Of a stretch of 64,000 bases of DNA, positions 52,565 to 63,445 are shown one piece after another. Source of the DNA: Phytophthora colocasiae (lineage: Eukaryota; Oomycota; Peronosporomycetes; Peronosporales; Peronosporaceae). Numbering within the stretch: the first letter of the stretch is position 1; the number at the start of each line of letters is the position of its first letter. Location: NCBI GenBank assembly GCA_018806915.1, contig JAGKQI010000080.1, forward strand, positions 186,001 through 250,000. The letters are read 5' to 3'. Made by a program: the position numbers and the translations under genes. The notes under the pieces were generated by a model. It saw only the letters and a program-made list of their open reading frames with translations. It ran no database searches and was not told where the DNA came from.

Positions 52565-52744
52565 CTATGTGTAGAATTCCGCTTCGAACGTCTCCGTTAA
52601 CTCCAACTCGGCACTGACTGTCGGTTTGACGAATGACTTTGCACCAGTTGTACGGAGACGAAGGTCGAGACCTGCCTTATTCCCATCTCTACTGGGCTGT
52701 CTGAACTCCAGACCACTGTAGAGTTCTCGCTTCAAAAGAATCAT
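52565..52744 (-). CDS. 59-codon ORF just upstream of the START-FYVE gene
   Basis: An ATG at 52744 opens 59 codons that end in a TAG at 52565, 13 bp before the ATG of the 776-residue gene on the same strand. The peptide begins MILLKRELYSGLEF and ends TETFEAEFYT. It could be an upstream ORF in the leader, or a short first coding exon if an unseen intron removes the stop. No domain recognised. Confidence 0.35.
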   Translation of the reverse strand: MILLKRELYSGLEFRQPSRDGNKAGLDLRLRTTGAKSFVKPTVSAELELTETFEAEFYT

Positions 52745-53413
52745 GAGAGTTCGACGTCATTTTTATAGTATAGAATTCCATGAAGTGTTCCAGGCACACT
52801 TTAAAGCAAATTATTTTCGTGTAGCTTATTCGCTTGTTTCTACTTAGGCTTTCGAAAGCGTCTTGACAATTCTAACCACTACGAATCTGGTTTGCACTCT
52901 GATTCCCATAACTACATGTAGTAATGGCTCCGCGCGAAATTTGGATAACGCATTCGACTCGGACGCTATTCCTTGGATCGACACTGAATTCAATGAAGTC
53001 GAATCGAAGCCGCAGATTGGTGCTGGAATCTGAAGAGTTTTAACAAATCACGATAACAAATGCAGTCGATAGCCCCCCTTCACCCCACTTACTGATGTCT
53101 CGATTCAGATCGATTTACCGATCTAGAGTTTTCCAACTCCGTGCTTCCGGATTAGAGCTTGCAGTGTGTACAGTACGTTGAAAAGCCTGTCTTGGGAGCG
53201 TGGTTCAACTTGCAAGCAGTAGTAGCCCACTGGACTGTACCTTTTTGCTCAGAGCAGAGCGTACATGTACCAGGCTTTGAGTTTAACACTAAGTCTATCA
53301 AGCGTGTATGACTCTTTCAATTTCCTCCATAGTGTACCGTCACATTCTACTGTCGAATTGTGACGTCGCTGGGCATCATCGATTTCTGATTGGTCAGCAA
53401 TTTGCCCATCACG
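52745..53413. other. Gene-free stretch
   Basis: Between the START-FYVE gene and the SINE. No coding or repeat signal recognised. Confidence 0.45.
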
Positions 53414-53429
53414 CCAGTACGGTATGTTT
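53414..53429. repeat. SINE target site duplication, left copy
   Basis: CCAGTACGGTATGTTT, repeated exactly at 53871-53886. Confidence 0.9.
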
Positions 53430-53870
53430 ATTAGGGCTCGCCGGTGGCCCAGTGGATTAGCATCCGCTGATCCACGAACTGACCGAGGGTTCGAGCCCCG
53501 CCTCCGTCGCCCTTTTCGACTTCTGCTCTCCTCTCTCACCGCTGCCCTTCTCTGTTCATTTCCCATCACTCACAAGCTCTTCTCTAAGACATCGGGACTA
53601 ATCAAGGCACAACAACACGGAGACAAGACTCAAGGAGTTGGCGCGGTCGCAGTACTCTACCCGGCCAGGCACCGGCTGGGGGCTCATCAACGGTGGCCCA
53701 TTGGGCAAAATTCCCAAGAAATTCAAGCGTACCGGTCATAGACTAAGGGTAACCGAGTAGCCGTAGGAAATTAGTTAGGAGTAACCTTGCTTAAACGTCA
53801 ATGCGCCTGTTTCGAACAGGCTTCGAAATAAGTACCTAATATAAGGGGTTCGAGTCCTCCCTTCCCCCCC
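53430..53870 (+). mobile_element. tRNA-derived SINE
   Basis: A 441-bp insertion between 16-bp direct repeats. The head (about 53434-53512) has a pol III A box TGGCCCAGTGG at 53445-53455 and a B box GGTTCGAGC at 53488-53496 with tRNA-like spacing, but its acceptor arms pair only over four bases, so it is not a functional tRNA. The body is unrelated to tRNA. Near the 3' end are a hairpin (GCCTGTTTCGAACAGGC) and a second B-box-like GGTTCGAGTCC, and the element ends in a C-rich tail. SINE families are known in P. infestans. It sits in the shared upstream region of two START-FYVE genes. Confidence 0.85.
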
Positions 53871-53886
53871 CCAGTACGGTATGTTT
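53871..53886. repeat. SINE target site duplication, right copy
   Basis: Exact match to 53414-53429. Confidence 0.9.
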
Positions 53887-53967
53887 GACAACCTTCGATG
53901 ATGCAGCCTTCTGAAGTTGCATTGCGTTCGTCTATCGGCCCTTTGTATCATTATTGCTTTGGCCATC

Positions 53968-55218
53968 ATGAGCCGCACAACACAATGCAAAACCACTGGC
54001 CACGCACCGACTCGTATCCTTCGCCGTGTACGTGAAGATGCAACAGATTTAGCTCTTTTGGTCACTTCCACGCCTGCAGACAACTGGAAGTTCGTCAAAG
54101 AGATCAACAATTGCTGTCTTTACGAACTTACGGGCGAATCGCTCCCTCATTGCATCAGTACAGTGGACACATTCGGTGCTGGAGGGGGTGGTCACCCTTC
54201 CGAATTCTACATGGTACGAGCTGTCACGACAATGGACGCTGATGTGGATGAACTGCTTTCATTCTTCAAAACTACACACACTCAGATGTACCAAGAAGTC
54301 ATGAAGAAGCTTTTTGGTAAGCTCATAGAGAATGGAGTTACGTTGGACAAGCTCACGTGCACCACACCACCTGCATCAGCTCAGGACTCGGATGGTGACT
54401 GGCAAAGTTACACAGAGGACGATGCGTACGCCGCTAACTGGTTCACTTTACGGTCGTTGAACAAATTAGGAGGCGTGGATTCATGCCACGACTTCACCAT
54501 GATGTGCTACCAGGACATCTTTGAGCGTAACTCGGACAAAACTGTAGAACGGCTGGGTATGAGGCAAGGTCGACGAGCTGTGCACGACGTGACACCACAC
54601 TTGCTTATCGGTGTACACACGTTTTCTAGTATGAACTTCTCCGATATTCCAGAGCTGCCAAAATCTTCCAAAACTGAGAGATTACATTTCCGAAATTCTG
54701 GTCTGGTGGTTGAAACCACGAACGAACCGAGTACTGTGCGAGTAAGTTTCTTGCTGTCTCTAATGCCCAACAAGAATATTCTCAAAACGGTTGCTGCTAG
54801 TCCAAGGATCCGAGCTGCACAGTCACACGGGAGCTCACTCGCTAAGAAATACGTGAAGTGGCTGCAAGGGTTAGCAGTTTGTCTTGGAAACTTGGCAGAA
54901 GCGGAGAAACCTGGTGTCACGATTGAAAGGCTAACGAAAATGGAGTGGGTGGAGAGCGACCATTGTTTCGTCTGCTTGAAGTCGTTTGGAACTCTCATCA
55001 TGCGACGTTGCCACCATTGCCGATTCTGTGGTGAAGCTGTCTGTAGTTCATGCTCTGGGTTTATTGACATGTCAGCTTTTGACGTATCATACATTGAACG
55101 AGAAGGTGACGTAAAACACAGGAGAGAAGAAGTCGCTGAAACTCGTGGCTGTGTTACGTGCATAGCTGAGCTGCAGATGAACTTGTCACCAACTACGCAC
55201 AAGCGTGAGCATTTTTGA
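53968..55218 (+). CDS. START-like and FYVE-type zinc finger protein, 416 residues
   Basis: I use the ATG 53968, which aligns with the start of the paralogue; the 17 in-frame codons upstream contain no ATG. The START-like region covers about residues 15-325 (WKFVKEINNCCLYELTGES, then HDFTMMCYQDIF). The FYVE-type finger covers about 335-385 (SDHCFVCLKSF, RRCHHCRFCGEAVCSSCSG), here with an HHCR core closer to true FYVE, and ends with RGCVTC. It lacks the long Ser-rich tail of the 776-residue paralogue. The gene starts 82 bp after the SINE duplication. Confidence 0.88.
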   Translation: MSRTTQCKTTGHAPTRILRRVREDATDLALLVTSTPADNWKFVKEINNCCLYELTGESLPHCISTVDTFGAGGGGHPSEFYMVRAVTTMDADVDELLSFFKTTHTQMYQEVMKKLFGKLIENGVTLDKLTCTTPPASAQDSDGDWQSYTEDDAYAANWFTLRSLNKLGGVDSCHDFTMMCYQDIFERNSDKTVERLGMRQGRRAVHDVTPHLLIGVHTFSSMNFSDIPELPKSSKTERLHFRNSGLVVETTNEPSTVRVSFLLSLMPNKNILKTVAASPRIRAAQSHGSSLAKKYVKWLQGLAVCLGNLAEAEKPGVTIERLTKMEWVESDHCFVCLKSFGTLIMRRCHHCRFCGEAVCSSCSGFIDMSAFDVSYIEREGDVKHRREEVAETRGCVTCIAELQMNLSPTTHKREHF

Positions 55219-55656
55219 CAGAATTTGAGTATGAATGGGTAAATTGCAAGTGAAGGGCTAGCAAATTGAAGTATTACTGTGTAACTCAAGAAGCCTAACA
55301 CTGCACGTACGACTAATCTCCAGTAGATTGTATCCTGGTGTAGATTTCTCTACACCTTGGCAAAAGGATCGTCGCTTGCGTCCGTATTAGGCACATTCTC
55401 CATGTAGCGCGCCATCATAGCCGCAACTTCCTGGCCATACGTGGCCGCAATAAACGCGTGAGCCATATCCATCCCTGCCGTGACTCCCGAACTCGTCCAA
55501 ATGTTGCCGTCCTGCATCCAACGAGCTTTGTGGATCCACTGGACCTTCGGATGAGCTTCCACAACGCTCTGGTACGCCATTTTGTTAGTGGTCGCTCGCT
55601 TGCTATCCAGAAGACCCGCAGTCGCCAATATAGCCGAACCAGTGCACACCGTCAGC

Positions 55657-57977
55657 CAGGGGTTCCGAAAAATACTCGGAAGTGGAAATATATTCCGTAT
55701 TTTCGGTGAAATTATTTATTTCACGGTTCCTGGGACAAGAATAAATTATTTACGGAGATGTCACGACTATAATGAATTATTTATTTTAATATTCAAAACC
55801 TTCCATCCATTATATTTAATGTACAACCACACCTACTCATTTGAGTTCAAATATATCATGCTAAAACGCCATTTACTTAAACCTGTAAAAGTTATTAAGC
55901 AATAGTGTCCAGTAGTTGCCTCAATGGTACCAGTTCATCATAAAGGATCACTTTTCTTTTATCCAGCATCGCTGAAAACTTCTCCCAACCGCCAACCCAG
56001 CGTTTAACCAGCAGAAATGGTGCGCGAAACCACTCTTATGCTTCCTCAGGGGAAACAGGGGATCTTTACGCCGAAGCAAGTGGCTCAGTTCTTTTTTACA
56101 CGCATAGTTGACGACAATAACGACCCTACGGGATACTTTGAGTGCAAGGCGTGCGGGAAATCCCGTAAACAAACTCAAGGAACTGGCTACACTAACCTAG
56201 TAGGTCATGTTCGCGTCGAACATCCGACGTACGAGCGTGAAATGGAGAGCGCTTCCGCTACTTCTACTGGGTCTTTCATCCCCTGGGTTCGACAGAAGGC
56301 GTCAAACCGGTTTGGGTGGATGGAGTGGGTGGTAAAAGCAAATCTCCCACTGGCCTTTGTTGAAAACCCGCTCTCGCGCCGGTAAGGACAAGAATTTAAA
56401 TCGGTACCAGTACTTGAAGATTAATTTATGGATCTTGTATTTTGTGTACAGATACACTAACTTGGCGCCAGTGTCAGTGGACACGTTGCGAAGCAACATG
56501 GAGGCAGTGACGCGGGAGGTGGAAACTATCATCGGTACTGAAATGCCAAATGATTTTGGCCTGATGCTGGACGGCTGGAGTAACGGCAGTGAGTTCTACC
56601 TTGCTGTGTTTGCGGTGTACGTGAGCGAAGGCACCGCGCGGTACCCTCTTGTGTCGATGGCACCAGTGGTGCGAGGACCTGGTGATGACCATGGAGCAGA
56701 GACGTTGATGGAAGCTCTCTCAATTTTCCTCCCGTTTTTCGGAAAACAGCTGTCGCAATGCCGGTTTCTAGTCGGCGACAACTGCTCAGTCAACAAGCGG
56801 TTGGCCAACCTCATGGATGTCCCGCTTGTTGGCTGTGCAAGTCACCAGCTGAACCTGGCAATGAAGGAGCTCCTGGCACCTTACGAGGACGATCTAGACA
56901 TAATCCAGCAATTGATGAAAAAGCTAAGGACCCTAAAAGAGGGATCAAAGCTGAGGTAAGTTTTTGCCCTCTTTCCAATTGTATTTTGTGCTAATAATAA
57001 TTAATTGCTCCTCTATATTAGATTATTGACTCCTTTACGGCCTGTGCTGCGCCAAGAAACACGGTGGGGTTCTACCCACGCCATGCTGCGCCGCTACTTC
57101 GAGCTACGTGGTTTTCTTTCCATGGACAACGAAGACATCGCTGAGTTTTGCCCTCGCCAGCAACGCACAAGCGCCTGAAGGTACTTCTGGATGAGCTATC
57201 GGACTGTGAATCGGTGTCCTTGGCGTTGCAGAAGGATGACGTCGATCTTCTCGGGGCTCGAGATCTACTTGATGGTCTGATTGCTGTGAAGCCGATACTT
57301 AAGACGTATCTTGGTAAGTTTGCATTTTCTAAAGGAAGTTTGAATTTCACTAACCAACAATTATTTTTGTAGGAACGTCGGCAAATATTATTCACTCGCC
57401 ATCATTTGAGTCTGGATGCTGTAAGGTGCTAGCAGGTGAATCGGAAAGACTGTCCCGAGCCGAAAAGGCAGCTATGCAGCCGTTTGAGCGCGTGGAGGAG
57501 ACTGGCTCAAGCGCTGAAGTGCAAATGTTGCAGTTGGAGAGTTTTGCAGAGCGCATTCTCAAAAAGCGCAAGGTGAAGGCTTCGGAAGTCAGCTATCCAC
57601 TCGTCAGTGCAATCCCTCCCACGTCAAACAAAGTTGAACGCTTGTTTAGCGTTGCCAGGGCTATGATCGGCCACGAGCGCCAGGCACTATCGCCTATAGC
57701 GGTTGAGATGCTGCTTTTCCTGAAAGTCAACGCCTCCTACTGGGGTGTGGAAGTCGTTGACAGATGCATTTAGAAAACAGTACAGCAGCACATGAACTGA
57801 CATCAAGGGACTGTGAGCAGTGCATGTTTCTCACGGTTCTTCGCGGTGATATCAATTATTTACTGCGACGTTTTGATAGTTCTCAATTATTGATTTCTTT
57901 GAGTTTCTTCCTGCAATGCGTTACGGGCTGGAGTCCAATGGAGAAAATGAGTATCAGTACAATATTCGGAACCCCTG
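55657..57977 (+). mobile_element. hAT transposon with intron-containing transposase
   Basis: 2,321 bp. Terminal repeats share the 13-bp CAGGGGTTCCGAA at both ends. The 8-bp CCGTCAGC duplication flanks it (55649-55656 and 57978-57985). It is inserted in the DJ-1/PfpI gene. Confidence 0.95.
56017..57773 (+). pseudogene. hAT transposase, BED finger, probable introns and one frame break
   Basis: Starts at the ATG 56017. A BED zinc finger (FECKACGKS, then GHVRVEHP) lies at about residues 40-70. Probable GT-AG introns are 56382-56451, 56956-57021 and 57314-57372. The core carries LMLDGWSNGSEFY, FLVGDNCSVNKRLA, GCASHQLNLA and RWGSTHAMLRRY. The C-terminal dimerisation region has IPPTSNKVERLFSVARAMIG. 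An extra phase change near 57140-57165, not explained by a splice site I can see, suggests this copy is defective. It belongs to a different subfamily from the transposase at 14614-16300. Confidence 0.85.
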
Positions 57978-58226
57978 CCGTCAGCACATACGTTGCCGTT
58001 TCTGCAATTCCTTTCAAGAACTTCATAAACGCTTCGTGCTTCTGCATCACCAGGCGACCAGGAGATCCACCAGGGATGACGAGGATGTCGATATGCTCCG
58101 TAACATCTTCGAATCCGTGTGTAGCGTACAGCGGCATACCGAAACCTAGTGCATTTCTACTGCGTAGAACCCCCGAGGTCAATGAGATCGTGAGGAACTT
58201 GACAGGTTGATCACAGACCGTAGGGA

Positions 58227-59214
58227 CAGGGGTCTGAATAAAAAATTTCAGTATCGATAAAATCAGTTTCTAAAAATAAAAAAAACGGATTACTGGGATA
58301 TTCACAAAAAATAAAATATGATATTTCTCGAAAATTGCAATACAATATAACATAAGTGCTTGCATAGCAATGGCAAGATACAATTGAACTGATGGACGTC
58401 CTAACCCGAGAAGCCAGCTCTTTTGCGTTCATTATACTCCATACTGACCACCTAACTACCTTAAATCACTGGACACGTACGAATCCTTTTGCATGGTGAC
58501 CTTTTCATTCTCAAAAACTCCCGCTCAGTCTAAACAATGACGAAGGAGCAGCACATCGCAAGCTCCTCGAGCTGCTGGAGCACATGAAGAAGTTCCAGAG
58601 CATCACTAAGAAGGTGCAGTGCGACGATATCGATTTGGCGGATGTCCGCCTGCTTTTTGACTCGGTTATTAGCGAGTACCCCACGATGCGTGCCCAGCTT
58701 AACGCAAACGCTAGTATAGTCCACTCTCCTATATTTGAAGCGGCAGCCGTCAAAGTGATCAACGGTGGCACGCTTTCAAAGGCTGAGGCAGATGCGGTGA
58801 AGGCATTCGAGGTGGCGAAGTGTGAAGACAAGCGCAAGAAACGCCAAGATGACTACGCGACGCGGATTCTTCTTGCTGGGCCAAACAAGCGTCCCAGTCG
58901 TGCCAACTACAGTCTGCTGTTGAAGGAACTGCCGCCGACTTCGAATGCATGTGAGCGTTTTTTTTTCACAGTGCAAGCTTGTGCTCACCCCCCAACGCAC
59001 TTGTATGCTCCCAGCGAATTTTGAACTCGTCATGTTTCTTCGTGCGAACAGGAATATGTGGGATGTAACGACATTGGCATCAGTTGGTAGCATTAATTCA
59101 TATTGCAGTTATTGCGGCCGCTTTTATTATTGCAGCGTGTTGTATTGAGATTATTACTGTACTACTGCAGCAACTACAGCCAATTCCGTGTAATACTGAA
59201 TTGGACAAGGCCTG
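58227..59214 (+). mobile_element. Internally deleted hAT element
   Basis: 988 bp flanked by the perfect 8-bp duplication CGTAGGGA (58219-58226 and 59215-59222). The outer ends are CAGGGGTCTGA on the left and, read inward on the minus strand, CAGGCCTTGTCC on the right, a weak match. Part of a transposase C-terminus is encoded at about 58530-59024, including ELPPTSNACERFFF, but the N-terminal DNA-binding part is gone. Non-autonomous. Confidence 0.85.
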
Positions 59215-59540
59215 CGTAGGGAGCTGTTCCAGATACGACGTCACCCCCACATAATCCTGCTGCACAACCCCGTCAAAGACGATCACACCAATGTTCAAAG
59301 CACCAGTCGACATGATACTACGTAGTATTAAGCTTGGAGGAGGCCTAGGGAATGAGCAGAGGAGCTGGAGAATGACCGGCAGGATAGTATCCCTGTCGTC
59401 TGATTAGTCTACGTTCACAAAACCTTTGACATGCTTCGTCACCGAAATGGACTCCGTCACTACGACATCTCGGTGGGCGAATGTAACGGAGTCGCCACTT
59501 GCTCGATCGCTTGGTCGTTCACTGTACATTGCGCGATTCG

Positions 59541-59978
59541 ATGGGGAAGAACAAGTTCTCGGTCAAGTTGGCGCTGTATAAGTGTCAGGATCTGGTGGCT
59601 GCTACGAACGAAGTGGGCGGGAAGAGCAACGCGTATGTGGTGTTCACTCTGGACGGTGTCACGAAGAAGAGTTCGACCGTCAAGAGCAGTCTCGACCCGC
59701 ACTGGTCGCCTGAGAAGTTCGAGTTCGAAGTGGACGAGTGGGAGAATGAATTTCTCATTGCACAAGTGTTCGACTGCTGTCGACAAGGTGACGAGTTGAT
59801 TGGATCTGCGGTGATCCCCTTGACGCTGTACGCTGGAAACAGGAACTGTGAAATGTGCAGTTATCCGTTGGTGCTGCCGGACGAAGTGGGAGGCCTGGGG
59901 GCGCCCAAGAGCGACATTTTCATGCAGATTAGTCTGCTGGATGAGGATGGTAGTCCTGTGGAGGAGTTTTATTGGTGA
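59541..59978 (+). CDS. C2-domain protein, 145 residues
   Basis: I start at the ATG 59541 (MGKNKFSVKLALYKCQDLV), where the first C2 strand begins; earlier in-frame codons have no typical sequence. The whole product is one C2 domain: NAYVVFTLDG, STVKSSLDPHWSPEKFEFEV and IAQVFDCCRQGDELIGSAVIPL match the strand pattern. Of the Ca2+-binding acidic loops, the DPHW region and DCCRQGDELIG are present while the first loop (ATNEVGGKSN) is poor in Asp, so Ca2+ binding is uncertain. Family members bind membranes or proteins. Confidence 0.85.
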   Translation: MGKNKFSVKLALYKCQDLVAATNEVGGKSNAYVVFTLDGVTKKSSTVKSSLDPHWSPEKFEFEVDEWENEFLIAQVFDCCRQGDELIGSAVIPLTLYAGNRNCEMCSYPLVLPDEVGGLGAPKSDIFMQISLLDEDGSPVEEFYW

Positions 59979-60443
59979 GGTGGATAAAGTGAGTACAGTA
60001 TATGTATGGATTGGTTGAAGAAATATTTGTACCTGAATTACATCCTGCCGGCATATGGATCCAAACAGACTTTTCCACCTTACCCGTTCACCCAGCAGCC
60101 CACACTCTCAGTCTCGTCAGCAGATTGTAACATAGTTCTGGATTCCGAATCCCAGCCGAGATTGAAAATGTACTAGTATCCGAGGGACCTAGCTGGGCGC
60201 GACGGTGAGAGATGTAGATTCATTAGTAGGGATGAACGTTTGAGTCTCGCCAAAAGCAATGCTACGATTGTACCGAGAGCTAATCAGTGGTGTTAGACCC
60301 CCCCCTCTTTGGGAAATTAATGGGATTCTCCTGCTTGCTAACGCAAAGATCTAATTGTTGGACGGTATGTCAAGTAAACGGTGGCAAGAATAAAATACTT
60401 ACGTAAATGGACAGTGCATACTACGTACTTCGAAGTAGTATCT
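59979..60443. other. Gene-free stretch
   Basis: Between the C2 gene and the 3' end of the ankyrin-armadillo gene. No feature recognised. Confidence 0.5.
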
Positions 60444-60637
60444 TCAGCCAACATTCCCTTTTTGCCCTCTGGTGCCCTCGCGCTTGTGAAAAAGTGGCTC
60501 CATTCGTTGTCTCTTCAAGCACCCAGGCACATTCGAGGTTTGCGAAGCGATTCCAGCTCGTTGATAGTCCATCAGTGATATCATGAGTCGCTCTGTACCG
60601 AAGTCATTGCGGTCATCTTCAGTAAGATCCTTCAGTG

Positions 60638-60734
60638 CGGTTTCTTGTGCGGTTGCTTCTCCAGATCCCAATTGTTTAGTGAGAAGTGGAACGCCCAAAA
60701 GAGAAGGGGAGCTGAGTAGAGGAGAAAAAGTCGT
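60638..60734 (-). repeat. Internal repeat of the ankyrin-armadillo gene, distal copy
   Basis: About 100 bp nearly identical to 63341-63445, differing by an 8-9 bp indel and a few substitutions. Both encode FSPLLSSPSLL, then KQLGSGEAT. Confidence 0.85.
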
Positions 60735-62303
60735 GTCCACTTCCATTTCCTCCTCAGCTTGAACTACTGGCTTGATCTTCGGCTCCAGTTTATCTTTCCC
60801 CACTCCCTCATCAGTAATGATTAAATCAGACGATTGCTTCTCTTCGTTAACATTCTGACTGTGTAGTTCCGTCAACTCAATGGCCAACATATCGGGGTTA
60901 GTCACTTCAGTTGTCTGTTTACCCACCGGCTCCTGCAAATTCAGCATGACCACCTGAAGCGCTGTGTGGATCTGGTCGTGCGTGACTCGGATCTCGCTGT
61001 GCTTGTCCTCGAGCTTGCTGAAGAGTAACATAGCGTTTGAGACCGCAGCCACGGGCCCCTCCGTGGATACCTCGATATTAAGCATTTGGAATAGTCTGTC
61101 CACCTCGTCGACGACTTCGATAAGACTATCCTCCAGCTTGAGCCATTCGACGACTCGCAAAATACGATGCATATTGGCCCCGTTTAGATACATGTAAGCC
61201 AATACGTGGTATCTCTGTAGGTATCTCGTGAACATGTTGATTACCTCAAAAAAACTCTCAGTGGCTTGGATACAGTGCACTGTGGGGTTGACTCGAAGAG
61301 GCCTCGACTGCAACTTGACATAGATCTGCATCATTCGCAGGTACGTCTTGCGGTTTTGGAGGCGCTGGCGCTGGAGAGCGTTGACAAACTTGAAGATCTG
61401 CCGGAGACCATTATACGCCATGGCCAGCAGATCCATTGGTAAAACCGCTGTATCGCCGGCAATGCTGCCCTCATGGCCACTGCTGGAAGCTGCTCCACAC
61501 TCGACAAGTGGAGGAACGGCTGCATTTTTAAGAATCGCCACAAGATTCTCGTCGTTGTTGTAAGCCAAACACCTCAACGCGAACGCCGCCCATTGCTTCT
61601 GGTCGTCATTGCCTGAGTTCAGGAGCTTCACCAACGGCGCGATGGCTCCTTTCCGCCCGATCTCATCACGTCTTCCGTCATTGTTGGCAGCCAAATTGCC
61701 TAAAGCGAATGCTGCATCCTCCTTCTGAGTGTCGGAGCCGACGCGAACGAGTTCAACCAAAGGCAGGATAGCCTCGTCGAACTTGGACCCCACGTCGTTA
61801 TCACACGCTAAATTCCCCAACGCGAAGGCTGCTCTCTGCTTCTGCATGGCTGTTCCGGATCGAAGAAGTTCAATCAGTGGACCAATTGCCCCTTGCTCTG
61901 TGATTTCCACTCGGTTTGCATCACTGTACGCGAGGTTCCCGAGGGTGAACGCACTCCACTGCTTCTGCGCTCTTGTTCCTGTCTTTAGAAGCGCGACAAG
62001 AGGAGGAATCGCTCCTTCTTGGGCGATTAACACACCGTTTTCTTCATTGTTCAAACAGAGGAAGCCTAGTGCGTAGACCGCACCCTGGTTCTGCGCGTCA
62101 ACTTTCACGAAGCTCACCATTGGGGGGATAGCACCTTCACGAGCGATTTTAGCAGGAGTCGTGGCGTCGTTCGCCAAATTGCCCAGCGCATAAGCAGCTT
62201 CTTGCTTCTGCACGTCCGTTCCTGATCGTAGAAGAGCAATGAGAGGAGGGATGGCTCCTTCACTGGTGATTTCCACGCAGCTCTCATCACTGTCACTAGC
62301 CAG

Positions 62304-62899
62304 CAGAGCTCGGAAAAAATAATTATAATATAGTTATTGTGCAATTGTATTGACGGAATTACGGATTATTGGTAAGGAGAACTTTCCGTAAAATATGCAA
62401 TTGTGACCGTAATAATTATATTGACTTTTTACAATACTAAATGCGCTCAAGAGCTCACCAGCATACTCAAAAGTGCTATGATGTTGGTCATTTTCTCTTC
62501 TTCCAAGTGACATGTCGACTTCTCGAGCAACCTCCAACTTCTTCTTCACGGACTGTGGCAACGGTCACTTCTCCTGCAAGCAATGCGGGACAACTCGGAA
62601 GCTGGCACTTAGGACAGGGTATACAAACCTCATCTTGGACTGTGTTGCCGTTGCCGGCTCATTTTTGTTTGCGATAGTACCTGTAAGCCAGGACAAAAGT
62701 CCCGGTGGCAGCCACCAGCTTTTCAACCCTGTGCAATGGATTGGTAGGGTCATCCCAACCCACTGCACTGCACCACTCTGACCCTACCAATTTATTTCAA
62801 TAATTTAATTACTTATTATTGTTTTCATGGATACGGCAATGATGGATTATTTTTCGCTCAGAATCCAATACAATTTTATATTTTATTTTCCTAGCACTG
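62304..62899. mobile_element. Short non-autonomous hAT derivative
   Basis: 596 bp between perfect 8-bp duplications CTAGCCAG (62296-62303 and 62900-62907). The ends are CAGAGCTCGGAAAAAATA and, read inward from the right, CAGTGCTAGGAAAATAAA. It contains a BED-finger-like piece (FSCKQCGTTRKLALRTGYTN, 62565-62625) but no transposase core. A 12-bp inner inverted repeat (62741-62752 and 62779-62790) is present. It sits in the armadillo region with the host frame preserved across it. Confidence 0.88.
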
Positions 62900-63340
62900 C
62901 TAGCCAGAGTCACCAGAGCTTCCGTAGCCCACAGTTTCTGGTTGGCAGTGCCGTTCGTGAGCAGATCAATTAGAAGAGGGAAAGCCTTAAGTTGGCGTAA
63001 AATTTCAGCGTCGCCTCGAGTAGCTAAGCACGAGCACTGCAGAGCTGCGACTTCTTTTTCTTGATCGTTGCCGTACTGAAGCGTGTGTAGGAAGGAGTGA
63101 GAGCGTTTGCGATTGCATTGGCACTCGCACATACTCCTGCAGCTCCGCGAACTCGGACTCTCGTACCTTAAAGAAGTGAAAGGTGAACCAGCTTAAGCAG
63201 TGGAGCGCGTAAAGTTGAGCTAACCAACTCTTACTGCCGCGGACAACTTCCCGGAGCACTGGGATTCCCATGGCCTTGTACACTTGCACCCGGATGCTGT
63301 TGGAGACACACTTGCCGATGAGGTGGAGGAGAGCTAGCTC

Positions 63341-63445
63341 GGTTTCTTGTGTGGTTGCTTCTCCAGATCCCAGTTGTTTAATGAGAAGTGGAACGGAAGA
63401 ATCGCCCAAAAGAGAAGGGGAGCTGAGCAGAGGAGAAAAAGTCGT
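63341..63445 (-). repeat. Internal repeat of the ankyrin-armadillo gene, proximal copy
   Basis: Partner of 60638-60734, about 2.6 kb apart. Confidence 0.85.

Larger units (their letters stand above)
55350..59313 (-). pseudogene. DJ-1/PfpI-family gene split by two hAT elements
   Basis: Three minus-strand pieces form one protein. 59223-59313 starts at an ATG with LNIGVIVFDGVVQQDYVGV. 57978-58226 carries HIDILVIPGGSPG. 55350-55656 carries CTGSAILATAGLLD and ends DPFAKV. The IPGG loop and the Cys of the xCTGSA elbow are the family's active-site elements. The first hAT (55657-57977) sits one codon before the Cys; the second (58227-59214) sits in the N-terminal third. Discounting both elements and one copy of each 8-bp duplication leaves a continuous frame of about 212 codons, the normal family length. 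PfpI-like proteins include glyoxalases, chaperones and amidohydrolases; the exact role is unknown. Confidence 0.9.

Noticed and set aside
53434..53512. Functional tRNA gene
   Set aside because: A and B boxes are present, but the acceptor stem pairs for only four bases and the sequence is the head of a SINE with target duplications.
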